Notes under the pieces: model-generated
Told to the model about the DNA's origin: nothing
The model's database searches: none
Seen by the model: only the letters and a program-made list of their open reading frames with translations
NCBI GenBank assembly: GCA_010279815.1
Contig: QEOQ01000534.1
Coordinates: 233,002-297,001 of the forward strand
Source of the DNA: Brachionus plicatilis
Taxonomy: Eukaryota > Rotifera > Eurotatoria > Ploima > Brachionidae
Reading direction: 5' to 3'
DNA: 64,000 nt
In this document: piece by piece, positions 23,461 through 34,932 of the stretch
Position numbering within the stretch: position 1 is the stretch's first letter
Layout: the number at the start of each line of letters is the position of its first letter
Translations under genes and position numbers: made by a program

Positions 23461-24507
23461 CTATTTGTTTCTTGATGCTATTCTCTTCATGTCGACCAGA
23501 GTCGAGGCTACTTCGATCTCTAGGTCCGAGCTGAGGTTGAGCTTGTCCTCGTCTATTCTCAGCCGCTTACACGCTGAATCGCTGGACAAAACAGAGGAGA
23601 GTGAGCTCGACGACGCAGACAGATCAAGCTTACATCGATCATCGTCCCCATCGCTCTTCATCGAGCTGCTCAGTTGTTCCTGCTGTTTTTGCACAAAATC
23701 CATCAGATCGCTCGCCTCGAGCTCGTTGGCCTCAAACTCCTCTTTCTTTTGGTGAACATGAGTGGCGTTCTTGAGTCCCAGATCAGCGCTGTCCATCATC
23801 TTGGCCAAGTTGGCAAAGTTTTGGCAATTGCGCGTCCAGAACGTGGACTTTTTGAGAGTGTGCACCAAATAAGGCCTGCAGTCTTCGTTCACCTTCCAGC
23901 AAGTGCCCACAGAGTTGGGCGCTCGCCGCTTCCGGCCACTAGGCTTGGCCGGATCGGCCGCCTGGGCCTTGGGCCACAACAAAACAGACTCCTTTCGGTC
24001 CAACTTCACAAAACACTTGCTGAACGACAAATTGTGTCTAATGGAACTTTTCCAGCCAGAGTTCTCATTATTTCTGTAGTAGGCAAACTTGCGCTCAATC
24101 CATTGGTAAATTTCTCTGACTGGCAGGGCTTTTTGCTGGGACTCTTCCAGAGCCATGAAAATGAGGCAGCTGAGCGTGACGCAGGGTTTTTGGTGGTCGT
24201 TTTTTTTGGACGAGGCCAGCTGACAGCTGGAGCATGGCGAGAGACATGGCGACAAGGACGAGCAAGAAGAGGACGAGGACACAGAGGAAGGTGAGTCAGG
24301 CGCCTTGTCCAAGTGCTCCTTGCGTTTGAGTGTTTTTGAGTGGATGAGGCCCAGGGTGGCCATGGGCTCGGCCATAGATGTGGGCGCCAGGACGTTGATG
24401 TTGTCGGTGAGCCACGAGAGCTCGGTCAGATCCGACTCGGCCTCGGCGCCAACCGGAATATTCAGCAATTGCATTTGGCTTTCTCTGATCATGTTTGCTA
24501 GGCTCAT
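23461..24507 (-). CDS. Forkhead transcription factor, FoxN2/3-like
   Basis: An intronless frame of 348 residues. DLTELSWL near residues 26-33 resembles the DLTNLNWL motif of FoxN2/FoxN3. A Ser-rich stretch spans 72-100. The forkhead domain covers about 107-220: KPCVTLSCLIFMALEES (helix 1), LPVREIYQWIERKFAYYR, then the recognition helix GWKSSIRHNLSFSKCFVK. The wing ends CWKVNEDCRPYLVHTLKKS, like the FoxN2/3 wing and its LIQALKK end. Between the first wing strand and CWKV lies an unusual basic, Pro/Ala-rich insertion (about 176-201). Acidic/Ser-rich segments near the C terminus may be regulatory. Expected to be a nuclear DNA-binding regulator. The subfamily assignment rests on motif resemblance only. 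Confidence 0.85.
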   Translation of the reverse strand: MSLANMIRESQMQLLNIPVGAEAESDLTELSWLTDNINVLAPTSMAEPMATLGLIHSKTLKRKEHLDKAPDSPSSVSSSSSCSSLSPCLSPCSSCQLASSKKNDHQKPCVTLSCLIFMALEESQQKALPVREIYQWIERKFAYYRNNENSGWKSSIRHNLSFSKCFVKLDRKESVLLWPKAQAADPAKPSGRKRRAPNSVGTCWKVNEDCRPYLVHTLKKSTFWTRNCQNFANLAKMMDSADLGLKNATHVHQKKEEFEANELEASDLMDFVQKQQEQLSSSMKSDGDDDRCKLDLSASSSSLSSVLSSDSACKRLRIDEDKLNLSSDLEIEVASTLVDMKRIASRNK

Positions 24508-24893
24508 TTTGTTTGCGCTAATATTAGCTCATCTAAATTAAGAGTCAAGATAAGAATAGCTCAGCCTCCTAGTAACAGCATTCATAATTCACGATGTCTG
24601 GCAAATATTTTTTCTTTTTTTTATTTATTTTATTGAAAAAAAAATTAAAAAATAAAGTTTCTAGACACTTGACTTTAAATGACGTGGTTTTGTTTTGATG
24701 AGAGACAAATTGCGAAATTTCATATCTTATCTGGTCGTGATAACAAATGGTGCTGGTGCATGGAAGTGGTGGTGGAAGTGAATATGTCAAATGAGAGTGT
24801 TGTGTAACTAGGCAAGTATTAGCTAACAATTTCATAATTCAGGAATTTATTTCGAAATAACCTTGGAGTGACGTTCGCTGCATTCCGGATGCC

Positions 24894-24939
24894 AACTGAG
24901 AGTGAAGCGCCAGCCTGTGCTGGTATTTATAGGCTGGCG
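24894..24939 (-). promoter_or_regulatory. Putative core promoter of the FoxN-like gene, TATA box in a hairpin loop
   Basis: On the minus strand TATAAATA (24931-24924) is followed about 33 nt downstream by TCAGTT (24899-24894), a good initiator match. The TATA lies between perfect 9-bp inverted repeats, CGCCAGCCT (24908-24916) and AGGCTGGCG (24931-24939). This region is clearly less AT-rich than its surroundings. The start codon is about 390 nt downstream, leaving a long 5' UTR or a UTR intron. Confidence 0.6.
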
Positions 24940-24974
24940 AATGGCTGTGCGAAGCAGCTCAGCTAAACAAATAT

Positions 24975-27900
24975 ACAGATAGTATCCGGAAGCAGGTTGA
25001 CTCAAAATGTTCAACTAACCATGAACAAAAAAAAAAAACATTAATTGGTTTCTTTATTTTCTAAGCTAATTAAACGCGCATTCCAGGACACTAGGGTCTC
25101 GGATTTTAATCCGCAGAATAAACTTATCTGTTTGAACAAGCAACCGGTAAGACAATACCTGCTGGAAATGTGACACTTTGAGCTGACTAATTTTGCTGGT
25201 TGCTAGGCTTGACGCTGATCGATTTCAGCGAGAATTTATTTGATATTAGATCATAATAAATTTGTATTTGATGATTGTGCATTAACTATTATGGCTTTCA
25301 AATATAAAAGAGAATTTTTTTATCACATAGGAATTAAATAAAAAATACGAAAACTTAAATCTATAAATTTGCAACTAGGCAACCAGAAAAAATTGAAAAT
25401 GTGAGTAATTCAACCAAATTAGATAATATACTCAAATAGGTATCGATTTTGGGAATATGCTTTGGTCTTGGGGATATGTTTCATCTCTATTAGGGAACAA
25501 AAAGACGGAAGCGGAAATATTTATGGGTTCTATCTACTCAGACATTGAAATGTTGGCGAATATTGGGAAAATTAATTTTTTTTTATTTTTGTTTAATTGA
25601 TTCCGAGTTTGTTATATAGGCCTTTTTGTTTTATTCTAGAAAAAAAAATTTTTTTTCCATTATTTTTTTCAAATGAATACGACATAAAAATTTTTAATCT
25701 AGAAAAATTTATTTGACTTAAGATCTAGGTTTTATTCTTATTTAACCACCTATTTTTATATGTTTTTTTTTTTCAAATTTTTAAAAGTATAAAAACTTGA
25801 AAACAAATATTTTAAATTTTTTATTTAAAAAAAATTTATAAATTCGATTTTTTCTCTTATATTTTGTGTAATTATTTAGATCTTTATTTAAAAATACAAT
25901 TTTTTTTCTAATACCAATAATTAAACGAAACACGTAAAATATAATGATAAAATATTGGATTTCTTATTTTCTTATTGAAGCAAACACCTGAAATAAAAAT
26001 TTTAAATCTTAAATTTTGTTATTTATTTGAACCTCTGATTTAAAGAAAAATTTCTCAATTGTTTTTTGTTCCCAAGTTTTTTAGAATCTATATTTAAAAA
26101 AATTATATTCTGTTTTAAATTTTAAATAAAAAAAAAACACAAGATAAAAAATAATTTTCATCTAGAATCCTTTTTACTTTAGCCTATGATAACAATAATT
26201 TTTTTCTCATAAAAATAATGTAACTAAAAACTTAAAATATAATGTTAAAAAAAATTTATTTTCTTCAATTTATCGAAAATTCAATTTTGAAAGAATCGTA
26301 AAAAATAGAGACCGTAAAGCTGGAAACAGTTTTAAGATCAGATTATCTTTGAAAATTCATATTATTATTTTTAAATTAATCTAATTGAAATATTTTTTTT
26401 TAAAGAAATTTTAAACTTTTTTTTTAATATTTTATCAATTAAAAATAATTTACTCTAGTTCCAAAAAAAGCGTAAAAAAATGGTTATACAAAAAACAACC
26501 AAAAAATTATTCTTTGTAAAAATTCAAGAACAAATTTTGCTAGACTAAATTCTTTTCGATAATAATAAAACTTTTAAAATTAACTTTTCTAAATTTAAAA
26601 ATTAGTTCCAAAATTAATCGTCCCGGAAAGAAAAATTCAAAAAAATTTCTAATTAATCATACTCTTTAATCTTTTATCTCTTTTAAAATTAAATAATTTT
26701 TTTTCTTGTCAAACAAATGATTTAGACTTAAATAGAACTTCCGATTTTCCCCCATAAAGATCAGTGACTCACAAATCTGTCCCACTAAATCTCCTAACAA
26801 TTTTCAAATTTAACTTTAAATTCTATTTAAGTTTGGTGAGGAAAAATTTAAAATGACAAAGATTCTGACAGATTTAACAGCTTGTTTTAATCAGAACAAA
26901 ACTGGATTTAAATGAAATTCAAAACGTGCTTCTTACTTAGATTTATTTGACAAAAATTAAAATCGTGATTTGTTTTAAGAATATTTTCTCTCGCTTTGTT
27001 TTTTATATAAAAAAACAAAAAAAACAATAGGCACAATTCTCCGTTACTAAGATAACGAGCATAGATACAAATATTTTGCAATTTATATTTTGACTACAAT
27101 TAGTAATAGGTATGTATCTTAAAGTCTTAGATGACTAAGAACCACATAGACCAAGAAAAAGAGAGCTCTCGAAAAACTTAAATAAAATTGAAATTCTCTG
27201 AGAGAGAGAGAGAAAGAGAAAAAAACAAAATTTACCTTTAAAGCAAATATCTTTAAGAGACTTTGAAGAGCATAGAAAACATCGAGTTTTCTCTCTGCCT
27301 CTAGTTGTCAAATTTCGAACATCTTTAACAACATTTTTAATTAAATTATTTTAATTAAATTAAACTTTAACTCAATTTAATCGACTATCGAAAAAACATA
27401 ATAAACATGCTTAAAATAAAATGTCAATGATTTTTTTATTCTTTAAAAGCCACATATTTTTTAATTTAATTGTCAATAAAATTTAATTAGAACTCTCTGA
27501 TTTTGATTGCATAACTTGAATAAGATTAAAATTAAATATTGACAGTCCAATGTGAGCCCGATGCGAACCTTAGCTCGAAAAAAACAGATAAGTCACGTAG
27601 ATCAAAATCAAATTTAGAAAAAAAATAGTTTAATTATAATTTTAGATTGAGAAAATAATAAAACAAAAAAAAAAAGCATAGATATAAAATATCGGAACTG
27701 ACATGAAAATCTAAATATCAAAGTGCTTAAGCTTTCAAAATTTCTACTGCGCACACACGCTGAATGATGATGCTTCAATCCAAAATCGAACACGCTTTTT
27801 TGATATTAATTTTTTTTGTTCAAACCATCAATTGCCATAGTTACCATAATAAATCTAAATTGATAATTTGAAGATTTTACACCGCTTATCTTTCTTGGTT

Positions 27901-28815
27901 ACATGAATTGATCGCTCAACATATTTTCCTCTAGCAAATAATAGCACTATTTTTAATCTTCTAATTGATGTGTTCAGAAAGAGGTGGCCCTAGCTACCTT
28001 TTTGCGTCAATCACGGAATAAAAAATTCTATTTGAATTATTCGAACAAAATTTAAAATCTAAAAAATAATAACAGATTAAAATTTCACCTCCGGTAACCC
28101 ATAGAAATTCATAATTTCTGCAAACAAAAAAAGAAAAGATAACCGGTCTAAAAATGGTTAACCGGTTACAACTTTTAAAAACGGTCTAAAGATCAGAACT
28201 GATTTCAAAACCGGTTTTTGGAGCGTATTTTAAAAAATTAAGATAAATAAAACTTTTAAATGAAATAAAGCTTTTAAAATTTTTGTTTTAAAAAAAAATT
28301 CCTTTGATCGCTTGAAACAAGCATTTTTTTCCAGAAATTCATTAGACATGAAAATCAAAAAGCTTTGTACAAAACTCTTGGTTTAAGAGGATAAGTAAAA
28401 TAAGTATACTATTCATTTTCATCAATCATATAGTGCAATGGGAAGATCACTTTATTACGCTTTTTTTCGTTCAAATCTTAAAAATAATAATAAATCAAAA
28501 AATATTTAATTAAAAATAATGTCTGAATAATTAAAATCTTCAGCTTCTCATCATCGATTCAAGAGCAAGATAATGAAATTTGGTTTGTTTAAAATTTTGG
28601 ATTAATAGATTGAAAATTTGATCTTTTTTTTGTAAAGAAATAGATTCATTAAAAACTAGCCAACTCTTGTTCTTAAATAAACAAGCTCTTCAAATAATCT
28701 GTAAATATATTTAGTAGGCTTGGTAGAACAGTTCCGTAAAACTGGTTCCAAATATTGAATTAGTAAAGATTTTCGTCTCTCATTTATTGAATTTTTTACC
28801 ATTTGAATTTTTAAG
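24975..28815. other. Intergenic region, no gene recognised
   Basis: The stretch is AT-rich. It includes a GA microsatellite near 27199-27224 and, from about 28080, scattered ACCGGTT motifs related to others near 30.8 and 31.2 kb. No coding frame with family character was seen on either strand. Confidence 0.5.
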
Positions 28816-28817
28816 TA

Positions 28818-29345
28818 TTAGGTTGTTTAATAAGTTTTTCGTCGATTTTTAAATGAAAAAATCTCATCAAAGATTAAACTTTTTTATGCAATGTTGTACA
28901 TCATTTGAAAGAGCAACTCTTGTTCTTTCAAATGATATATAAGATTATATGTTTGCTTTTTAAATTTCTAAATAATTAACTAAATAAAAATATATGGCAA
29001 AAAAATGCATATCCGCCATTGTATGTTATTCAAGTTTAACGAAGGAAAAAATGCGACAGAGGCTACCAAATCGATTTGTTTGGTTTATGGAGAGAACACT
29101 CTGAATGTTCGCAATTGCTAAAACAGCCACACAGAGCTAAAGGAGAGCGAAAAGTGTTTCTTTTAAATGACAACGCTAGGCCACATTTTGCAAAAACGAA
29201 TAGGAACACGAAAGATAATCTAGGCTAGGAAGTCTTATCTCACCCAGCTTATTCACCAGACTTAGCTCCTTCAGATTACCATTTGTTCCGATCCATGCAG
29301 CACTTCCTCAGTGAAAAAAGTTACTCATTTTTTTCGAATAATTCA
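28818..29345 (+). pseudogene. Decayed mariner transposon with transposase fragments
   Basis: The left end TTAGGTTGTTTAATAAG after a TA dinucleotide resembles mariner terminal repeats. From 29005 a plus frame reads MHIRHCMLFKFNEGKNATEA, the mariner N terminus, and stops after about 37 residues. A second piece in another frame (about 29153-29330) carries DNARPHFAKT, then HPAYSPDLAPSDYHLFRSMQ, which is the second and third part of the mariner D,D34D catalytic core, with an internal stop. The middle is deleted. The right terminal repeat was not found. Confidence 0.85.
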
Positions 29346-30065
29346 ATTATTCAAAAAAATTTTTAAGTAAATGGAGGGTTTGAGTTGGAGGTTTAATTTG
29401 GCTTAATTACAATAATTTTTGAATTTTAAAATCAAGTTAAATTTAAAAAAAAAAGTTCAAAGTCTTTCATAGAAAAATAAAAAAATTCAAAATAATTTTT
29501 TTTTAATAAAGTTGACTTTATTTCAACTAAGTCAATAGAATAATGCAGGAGTAAAAATCAGTTTTACAAAATTTCTCTTTTACAAATAATTGTCCAAATG
29601 ACATTTGATGTATGTTATTTTAATGTAAACAATTTTACATTTTTATATTTTTATATATTTTGTACAATATTTCAAAAAAACTGAGAAAAAATTTCTCCAA
29701 ATTATTAATATAAATATATATAAAATTACTTTCAAAAATTTAACATGGTTGTATTTGACAAATTAATCAAATCCCGTTCGCCATGTTAAAAGATATGTAT
29801 ACGAGAATGGGCGGTGCTTCTCATTTAATATAAAAAAATTAATTGAAAGAGACTTAACAACTGTCTTTCTCTTCCTATTAAAAATAAATTGTTGGGCCTT
29901 TATTTAAATTGAATAAAGCGCTAATTAGAAATAAAAATTTAAATTTAAAAAAAATTTGAATTATTGATCAAATATATATAAATGGATTGAAAAATCAAGC
30001 TAGCTTTCACAAAATTGACTGCTCCAGCTCTATCACCTCCAAGATCAACTGTTAAATTGAGTTGA

Positions 30066-30319
30066 GTTGTACCAGGCTAACCAAGAGAATTGTACCAGGC
30101 TAACCAAGCGAATTGTACCAGGCTAATCAAGCGAATTGTACCAGGCTAACCAAGCGAATTGTACCAGGCTAACCAAGCGAATTGTACCAGGCTAATCAAG
30201 CGAAATGTACCAGGCTAATCAAGCGAAATGTACCAGGCTAATCAAGCGAAATGTACCAGGCTAACCAAGCGAATTGTACCAGGCTAATCAAGCGAAATGT
30301 ACCAGGCTAACCAAGCGAA
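30066..30319. repeat. Minisatellite, 11 copies of a 23-bp unit
   Basis: The unit is ATTGTACCAGGCTAACCAAG plus CGA. About 11 head-to-tail copies differ mainly at two positions (TT/AT in the start, ACC/ATC in the middle). The unit length is not a multiple of three and no frame crosses it, so it is non-coding. There are no unique spacers, so it is not a CRISPR array. Confidence 0.95.
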
Positions 30320-30676
30320 CTGTACATTTAATCAAAAGTATGCCATGCAATTAAATATTGAGCCAAATCATTTCTTCAAATTTTTATTTGCCGATATTTT
30401 GACCAGAGTCATTATTCTTCCTTAATTTCTCAAGACCAAAAACACATTTTTTAAATGATTCAGTTTTCTTAGATTTAGTTAAATCCTTTCTATTGAATTA
30501 TACGGGAACAAAAACGTCAAATTTTAAATGTTGATTTTAAAATAGCAAAATTACCTACATAGGAAATAATTATACAAATGTCCTTTTGTACCCTTTGTAC
30601 TAGCTGATAATTAAAAAAGTTAAAAAAAAATCAACGCTAAACCTAAAGCAAGATAAACAAATATTGCAGGGGAGGT

Positions 30677-30701
30677 GCGGAGGGGGCGCAGCCCCCTCCG
30701 C
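30677..30701. repeat. GC-only perfect hairpin
   Basis: GCGGAGGGGGC, loop GCA, then GCCCCCTCCGC: an 11-bp stem made almost wholly of G and C in DNA that is otherwise mostly A and T. It could be the terminal hairpin of a transposon or a transcript structure; no diagnostic end (such as CTRR of Helitrons) follows. Confidence 0.7.
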
Positions 30702-30889
30702 GACTTGTTTTGTATTAAAAATTAAAAAAAAAATCTTTGAAAAATTGAAAAAAAATTAAAAAATATCAATTTAAAAAGCCATAATAAAACCGGTTTAGAA
30801 ACTGGTTCAAAAATTCAAGCCGGTCTATATTTAGATAAAAAAATTATTTTGTTTTTTTTTCGACAAAAACTTAGCTTAAACTGGCATTA

Positions 30890-31166
30890 TGAATTTTGGA
30901 ACAAAGAACAAAAACAAAAATTTTAAAATGAAATAACTTTTTTACTATGAGTTTAAAAATTGTTCTGCAAAATGTATCAACAATAACTCTGCAATTTAAT
31001 TTTAATGATTTTTAAGTACATTTAGTGCTTTTCAGGCTTACAGTGACTAAATTTAGGTGGTACAAAGTTTGAATCAAGTGATAATTTTGCAGAACAATTT
31101 TTAGAATCATAGTAAAAAAGTTATTTCATTTTAAAAATTTTGTTTTTGTTCTTTATTCCAAAATTC
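30890..31166. repeat. Inverted repeat with ~80-bp arms
   Basis: The left arm (GAATTTTGGAACAAAGAAC onward, through ATGAAATAACTTTTTTACTA, to TTGTTCTGCAAAAT) pairs with 31085-31166 in reverse order. About 110 nt lie between the arms. ACCGGTT motifs flank both sides. Likely a MITE core. Confidence 0.6.
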
Positions 31167-31343
31167 TCAATAATCCCGAAAAAAACGATTTTAAAACCGA
31201 TCTGGCCGTTTGGGTCAGATTTTCAACCGGTCTATCAGCAATTAAATTAAAGAGTGAAACTAAGAAAAATGAAGAAAATCCTAATGATAATCAAATTTGT
31301 TATCAAGGTGGCATAAATGAAATAAAAGTTGAGCAATGAAAAA

Positions 31344-31440
31344 AAAAAATTGTATTTCTTGATTTCGCGAAGCCATTCGATAAGGGGTCATTGAAAAGGC
31401 TCTTACTAAAGCTTGAGGCATATGGCACAAATTATTTGGA
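31344..31440 (+). pseudogene. LINE reverse transcriptase scrap (motif A)
   Basis: The plus frame IVFLDFAKPFDKGSLKRLLL, followed by KLEAYG, matches the palm motif A of non-LTR reverse transcriptases (LDFAKAFD) and the helix after it. Nothing recognisable continues on either side. Confidence 0.7.
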
Positions 31441-32190
31441 GCTTCACAAAGCTCTGTCCATGGTCCTCTTCTTTTTTTAGTGATTTTGGCAGAGTTGTTT
31501 AAAAGTCACAAAAAAAAGTCAAAGTTCGGATTTTTTTTTAAATTTGCTAGATCATGCTTCATATCAAAAAATTTATATACTTTTGGATTGTCTAATGCAA
31601 TAGATTTGGCATATATTTTTTCTAGTAGCTAATTTATTTTTGAAAAAAGTAGCAAAAATACTTTATTAATAGCAAAAAAAAATACAAGAAAAAATTTAAT
31701 TTTTTAACTTTTTTCGACCACCTCTTGGGCGCTTAGTTTTAGAAAAAAAATAAAAAGAAACAAAAATATTTATTATTCAAAGCTAACAAAAAACAAATAA
31801 AAACAATTAACTTTAAATTTTTTTTAAATAGAGCTTTTCAATGCTTTAATTGATAATTTAAAAAAAAAAAAAAATTTACTTCTTAGAATTTATTAAACTA
31901 AATGATAAAAACTATAATAAAAAATTCTAATATTTTTTAAAGCTAAATTAAATTCTTAGCCTATTGAATAGCTATAAGTTACATTTCAAAAATATGACAC
32001 ACTAAAAATATTATCCAACCCTTTTTTTGAGTATTCTTCGAAAAATTTCTTCTAAACCATTGATTTAGCTTAGACGTGTCTAACAAAGCTGAAACAATAT
32101 ATAACTTTGAATTTAGTTCAAACTCGAATTTTTGCTTGAATCTTTTCTTTACCAGCATCTTCGACAATTAATAATATTAAAAATAATAAT

Positions 32191-33687
32191 TACCCAGTAA
32201 AATACATTATCGAAAATTATCGAGAATTTACGTAAAAAAATTATTTTTTCGTAAATTTTACGATTTTTTTACAGATTTTTTTTTTCGAAAAATTATTTAT
32301 TCAAAATCTACGAAATATTTACGCTTTTTTAGTAATCGTTTTTTTCGTAAAATTATTTATTAATAATTTTCGAAATATTTACGATTTTTTTGCTGACTTT
32401 TTTTTTTCGTAAAATTATTCATTTAAAATCTTCGAAATATTTACGCTTTTTTTCCTAATTTTTTTTCAAAAAATAATTTACGAAAAATTTTTGCAAATTA
32501 AATCTATTTTCACATTTAATATTTTTAAATTCATAAAAATATTTTAAGCAATTAGAGATTTTTTTTTACTAAAACATTACTTTTTGGTAAAATCTTTAAG
32601 AAATTTACAAATGTAATCACATAATTTTTATATTTTTATTTTGATAAATTAATTCTTTGAATATATTAAAAAATAATTTAGGTAAAAGACCACCAGGGCT
32701 GTTCGGAACGGCTTGCGCACAATTTTTTATTGATTATTGATATATTTTGATAATAGCTTTCTAATCAGTCCAATTTATATTAGTGGGAGGAGTCATTTCT
32801 TTAGGTTTCAATATTGTACTTTGCAAGTGTTTACTCAACAAAAAGATTTAATTGGCTGTTAGAATTCAAAAGACGTTTTTCAATATGAAATAAAATTATA
32901 ACGTTTTTTTTTTATTCAATCCTTCATATTTAGCTTTTCATGAAACACACATATTAATTATATTAAATTACTGCTTATATTCACATTCTTATTTTCTAAA
33001 TAATTTATCTTGCTAATTAATTCTTATATGTATATTTTAGATTATTTTTTTTAATAACAAGAATTTTACTGCCGAAAGCCGGAAGTTTTGAGTTGAAATC
33101 AGAAAATTGCTCTCAGAAAATAAATTTAACTTGATTTGATATTTTATCAGCCGATAGATCACTAATTAGAACTTTTTTCTGAATTTGACCAATTTATCTG
33201 ATTCAAAAGTTCAAAATTTGAGTTTTTACTTAAACTTTGCTTCAAATTAAAATTTTACCCTGTTTAAAAATTTGCAAGGATATTATTCTTTTAATTCTAA
33301 TTAAAAATATTTTGAACTTTTTAAAATATTTTGGCCTTGTCGATTCAATTTAATTAATTTTTTCTTTATTTTAAAAATCTAAAATTTCTAGTCTGATTAT
33401 AAAACATATTCAACTTAAAAACTGAGTTTAATTTTTAAATCAATGATCTAAAACTAAATAAAATACATTAAAATTAATGATTAAGATTTTTCGTAAAATT
33501 TTCACTTTCATTTTATGTAAAATTGTCAATTTAACTTTGCGAAAAATTTTCACTTTAAATTTGCGAAAAATTTTCAACAAGTTATTTCGAAAAATTTGCA
33601 TAGATTATGACCATCTTCGGCGTTTTTTTACGATTGTATTTTTCGTTGATTTTACATTTTTTTTTCGGTTTTTAAATTTACTGGGTA
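32191..33687. mobile_element. Possible TIR element with TACCCAGTAAA ends
   Basis: TACCCAGTAAA at 32191 and TTTACTGGGTA ending at 33687 are exact 11-bp inverted copies. Both subterminal regions are rich in ACGAAA/TTTCGT and CGTAAATTTTACG motifs, which the middle lacks. No target duplication and no transposase were found. Confidence 0.4.
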
Positions 33688-33900
33688 GCTACTGCAAGAA
33701 ACTTGATTATTATGGTAGCTTTTACACCGTATTGTTGTAGGCTAACTTGCCTATCAGGATTCATTGTATATAACGAAAACAAAAGTTTATGTTTTAAAGC
33801 TCTTTATTATAACTCTAAAGTTCCGCACAACTATACCAAAAAAAAGTCTTCTTTTATAGACATACTTTAGTATTATATCTCTAAGCCACCAATTACAGTA

Positions 33901-34621
33901 TAATCGTCATCATCGAAGACAGTATTGGTTTAATCACAAAACCAGTTTTATCTGCGTCTACTACGGGTGCAGTCCAATCTCGAGGATTGGGGTATTACAT
34001 TCCGTCACCGGTTTTTTGTGGGACGCCTGGCGATCCCTCTTCGGGAAAGCAGCCGATCGTGATCCACTACCGGAGGCTTTGAAAGTTGAAAGTTGATGCA
34101 ATTTTGAATGTTGCAACATATTGCATTCACGGAACTAATTTTAAACTTTTAAAAAAAAAGTTATTCAATTTTTTTTCATTTTTTTCTATTCTTTTTTGTT
34201 TTCTGTTTTTAAATTTAATTTTGTCTTTGTGGCTTAAATAATAAATAAATAAATAGAAATTATTGAAGTAACTTAATATTGATTTAACAATGTCGTTTTC
34301 ACCTTAAATAACTTTAATTTCTTTCTAGCATCTTGATCAAAAATTTTAAAATTATTCTGCAATTTTCTTCATGTCATAAAAAATAAATGTCTGAAAATTA
34401 TTCTTGATCTATCCACAAAAAACAAGCGCTAAACTCATGCACACACATATAAATATTACAATTGACAAAATAATTTTTAATTCAAAATATATTTGGCTCT
34501 TGTTCTTTATTTATTTGGATTTTAAACTTTAAAATTGTCAATTTCTAATTTTATTTTTTAATATTTTATTCTGATGGCATCAGAATAAAATATTCAAGCT
34601 AGGCTGGTAAAAGGAACAGTA
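33901..34621. mobile_element. Chimeric 721-bp insertion inside the 3' LTR
   Basis: The segment interrupts the LTR and is bounded by the direct repeat ACAGTA (33895-33900 and 34616-34621). Its left part (about 33911-34058) is nearly identical to 34733-34877, the pol tail of the same element, and is in the same orientation. Its right part (34085-34615) matches 38739-39264. Such a chimera could be a real insertion or a mis-join of repeats next to the gap. Confidence 0.6.
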
Positions 34622-34877
34622 GTTAATATAAATAATAACTAGGGAATCATAACTAAGAAGTGTAAAGTTAGCTACGAACTAACAAGTTCATTTAGCCGCT
34701 AACACACTCCCCCTTATTATATTCGATGTCCTCATCGAAGACAGTATTGGTTTAATCACAAAACCAGTTTTATCTGCGTCTACTACGGGTGCAGTCCAAT
34801 CTCGAGGATTGGGGTATTACATTCCGTCACCGGTTTTTTGTGGGACGCCTGGCGATCCCTCTTCGGGAAAGCAGCCG

Positions 34878-34899
34878 NNNNNNNNNNNNNNNNNNNNNN
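34878..34899. other. Assembly gap (22 N)
   Basis: The run of Ns interrupts the internal part of the LTR element. Order and distance across it are not certain. Confidence 0.99.
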
Positions 34900-34932
34900 T
34901 ATAAAAACTTATTGACAAAATACGGTAACAAT

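Noticed and set aside
23674..24294. 206-residue plus-strand frame opposite the FoxN-like gene
   Set aside because: It lies entirely antisense to the forkhead coding region; its openness follows from the codon bias of the real gene.
24569..24835. 88-residue minus frame upstream of the FoxN-like start codon
   Set aside because: It has no recognisable motif, includes a poly-Lys/Asn low-complexity end and falls in the likely 5' UTR.
30066..30319. CRISPR-like array
   Set aside because: The repeats are contiguous with no unique spacers and the DNA is eukaryotic; it is a minisatellite.
33477..33740. 87-residue plus frame rich in Phe, Ile and Lys
   Set aside because: It is produced by degenerate TTTCGTAAAATTTTC-type repeats of the TACCCAGTAAA element.
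34569..34604. Helitron 3' end (palindrome followed by CTAG)
   Set aside because: The two copies of this repeat stay similar for over ten bases beyond CTAG, so the element does not end there as a Helitron would.
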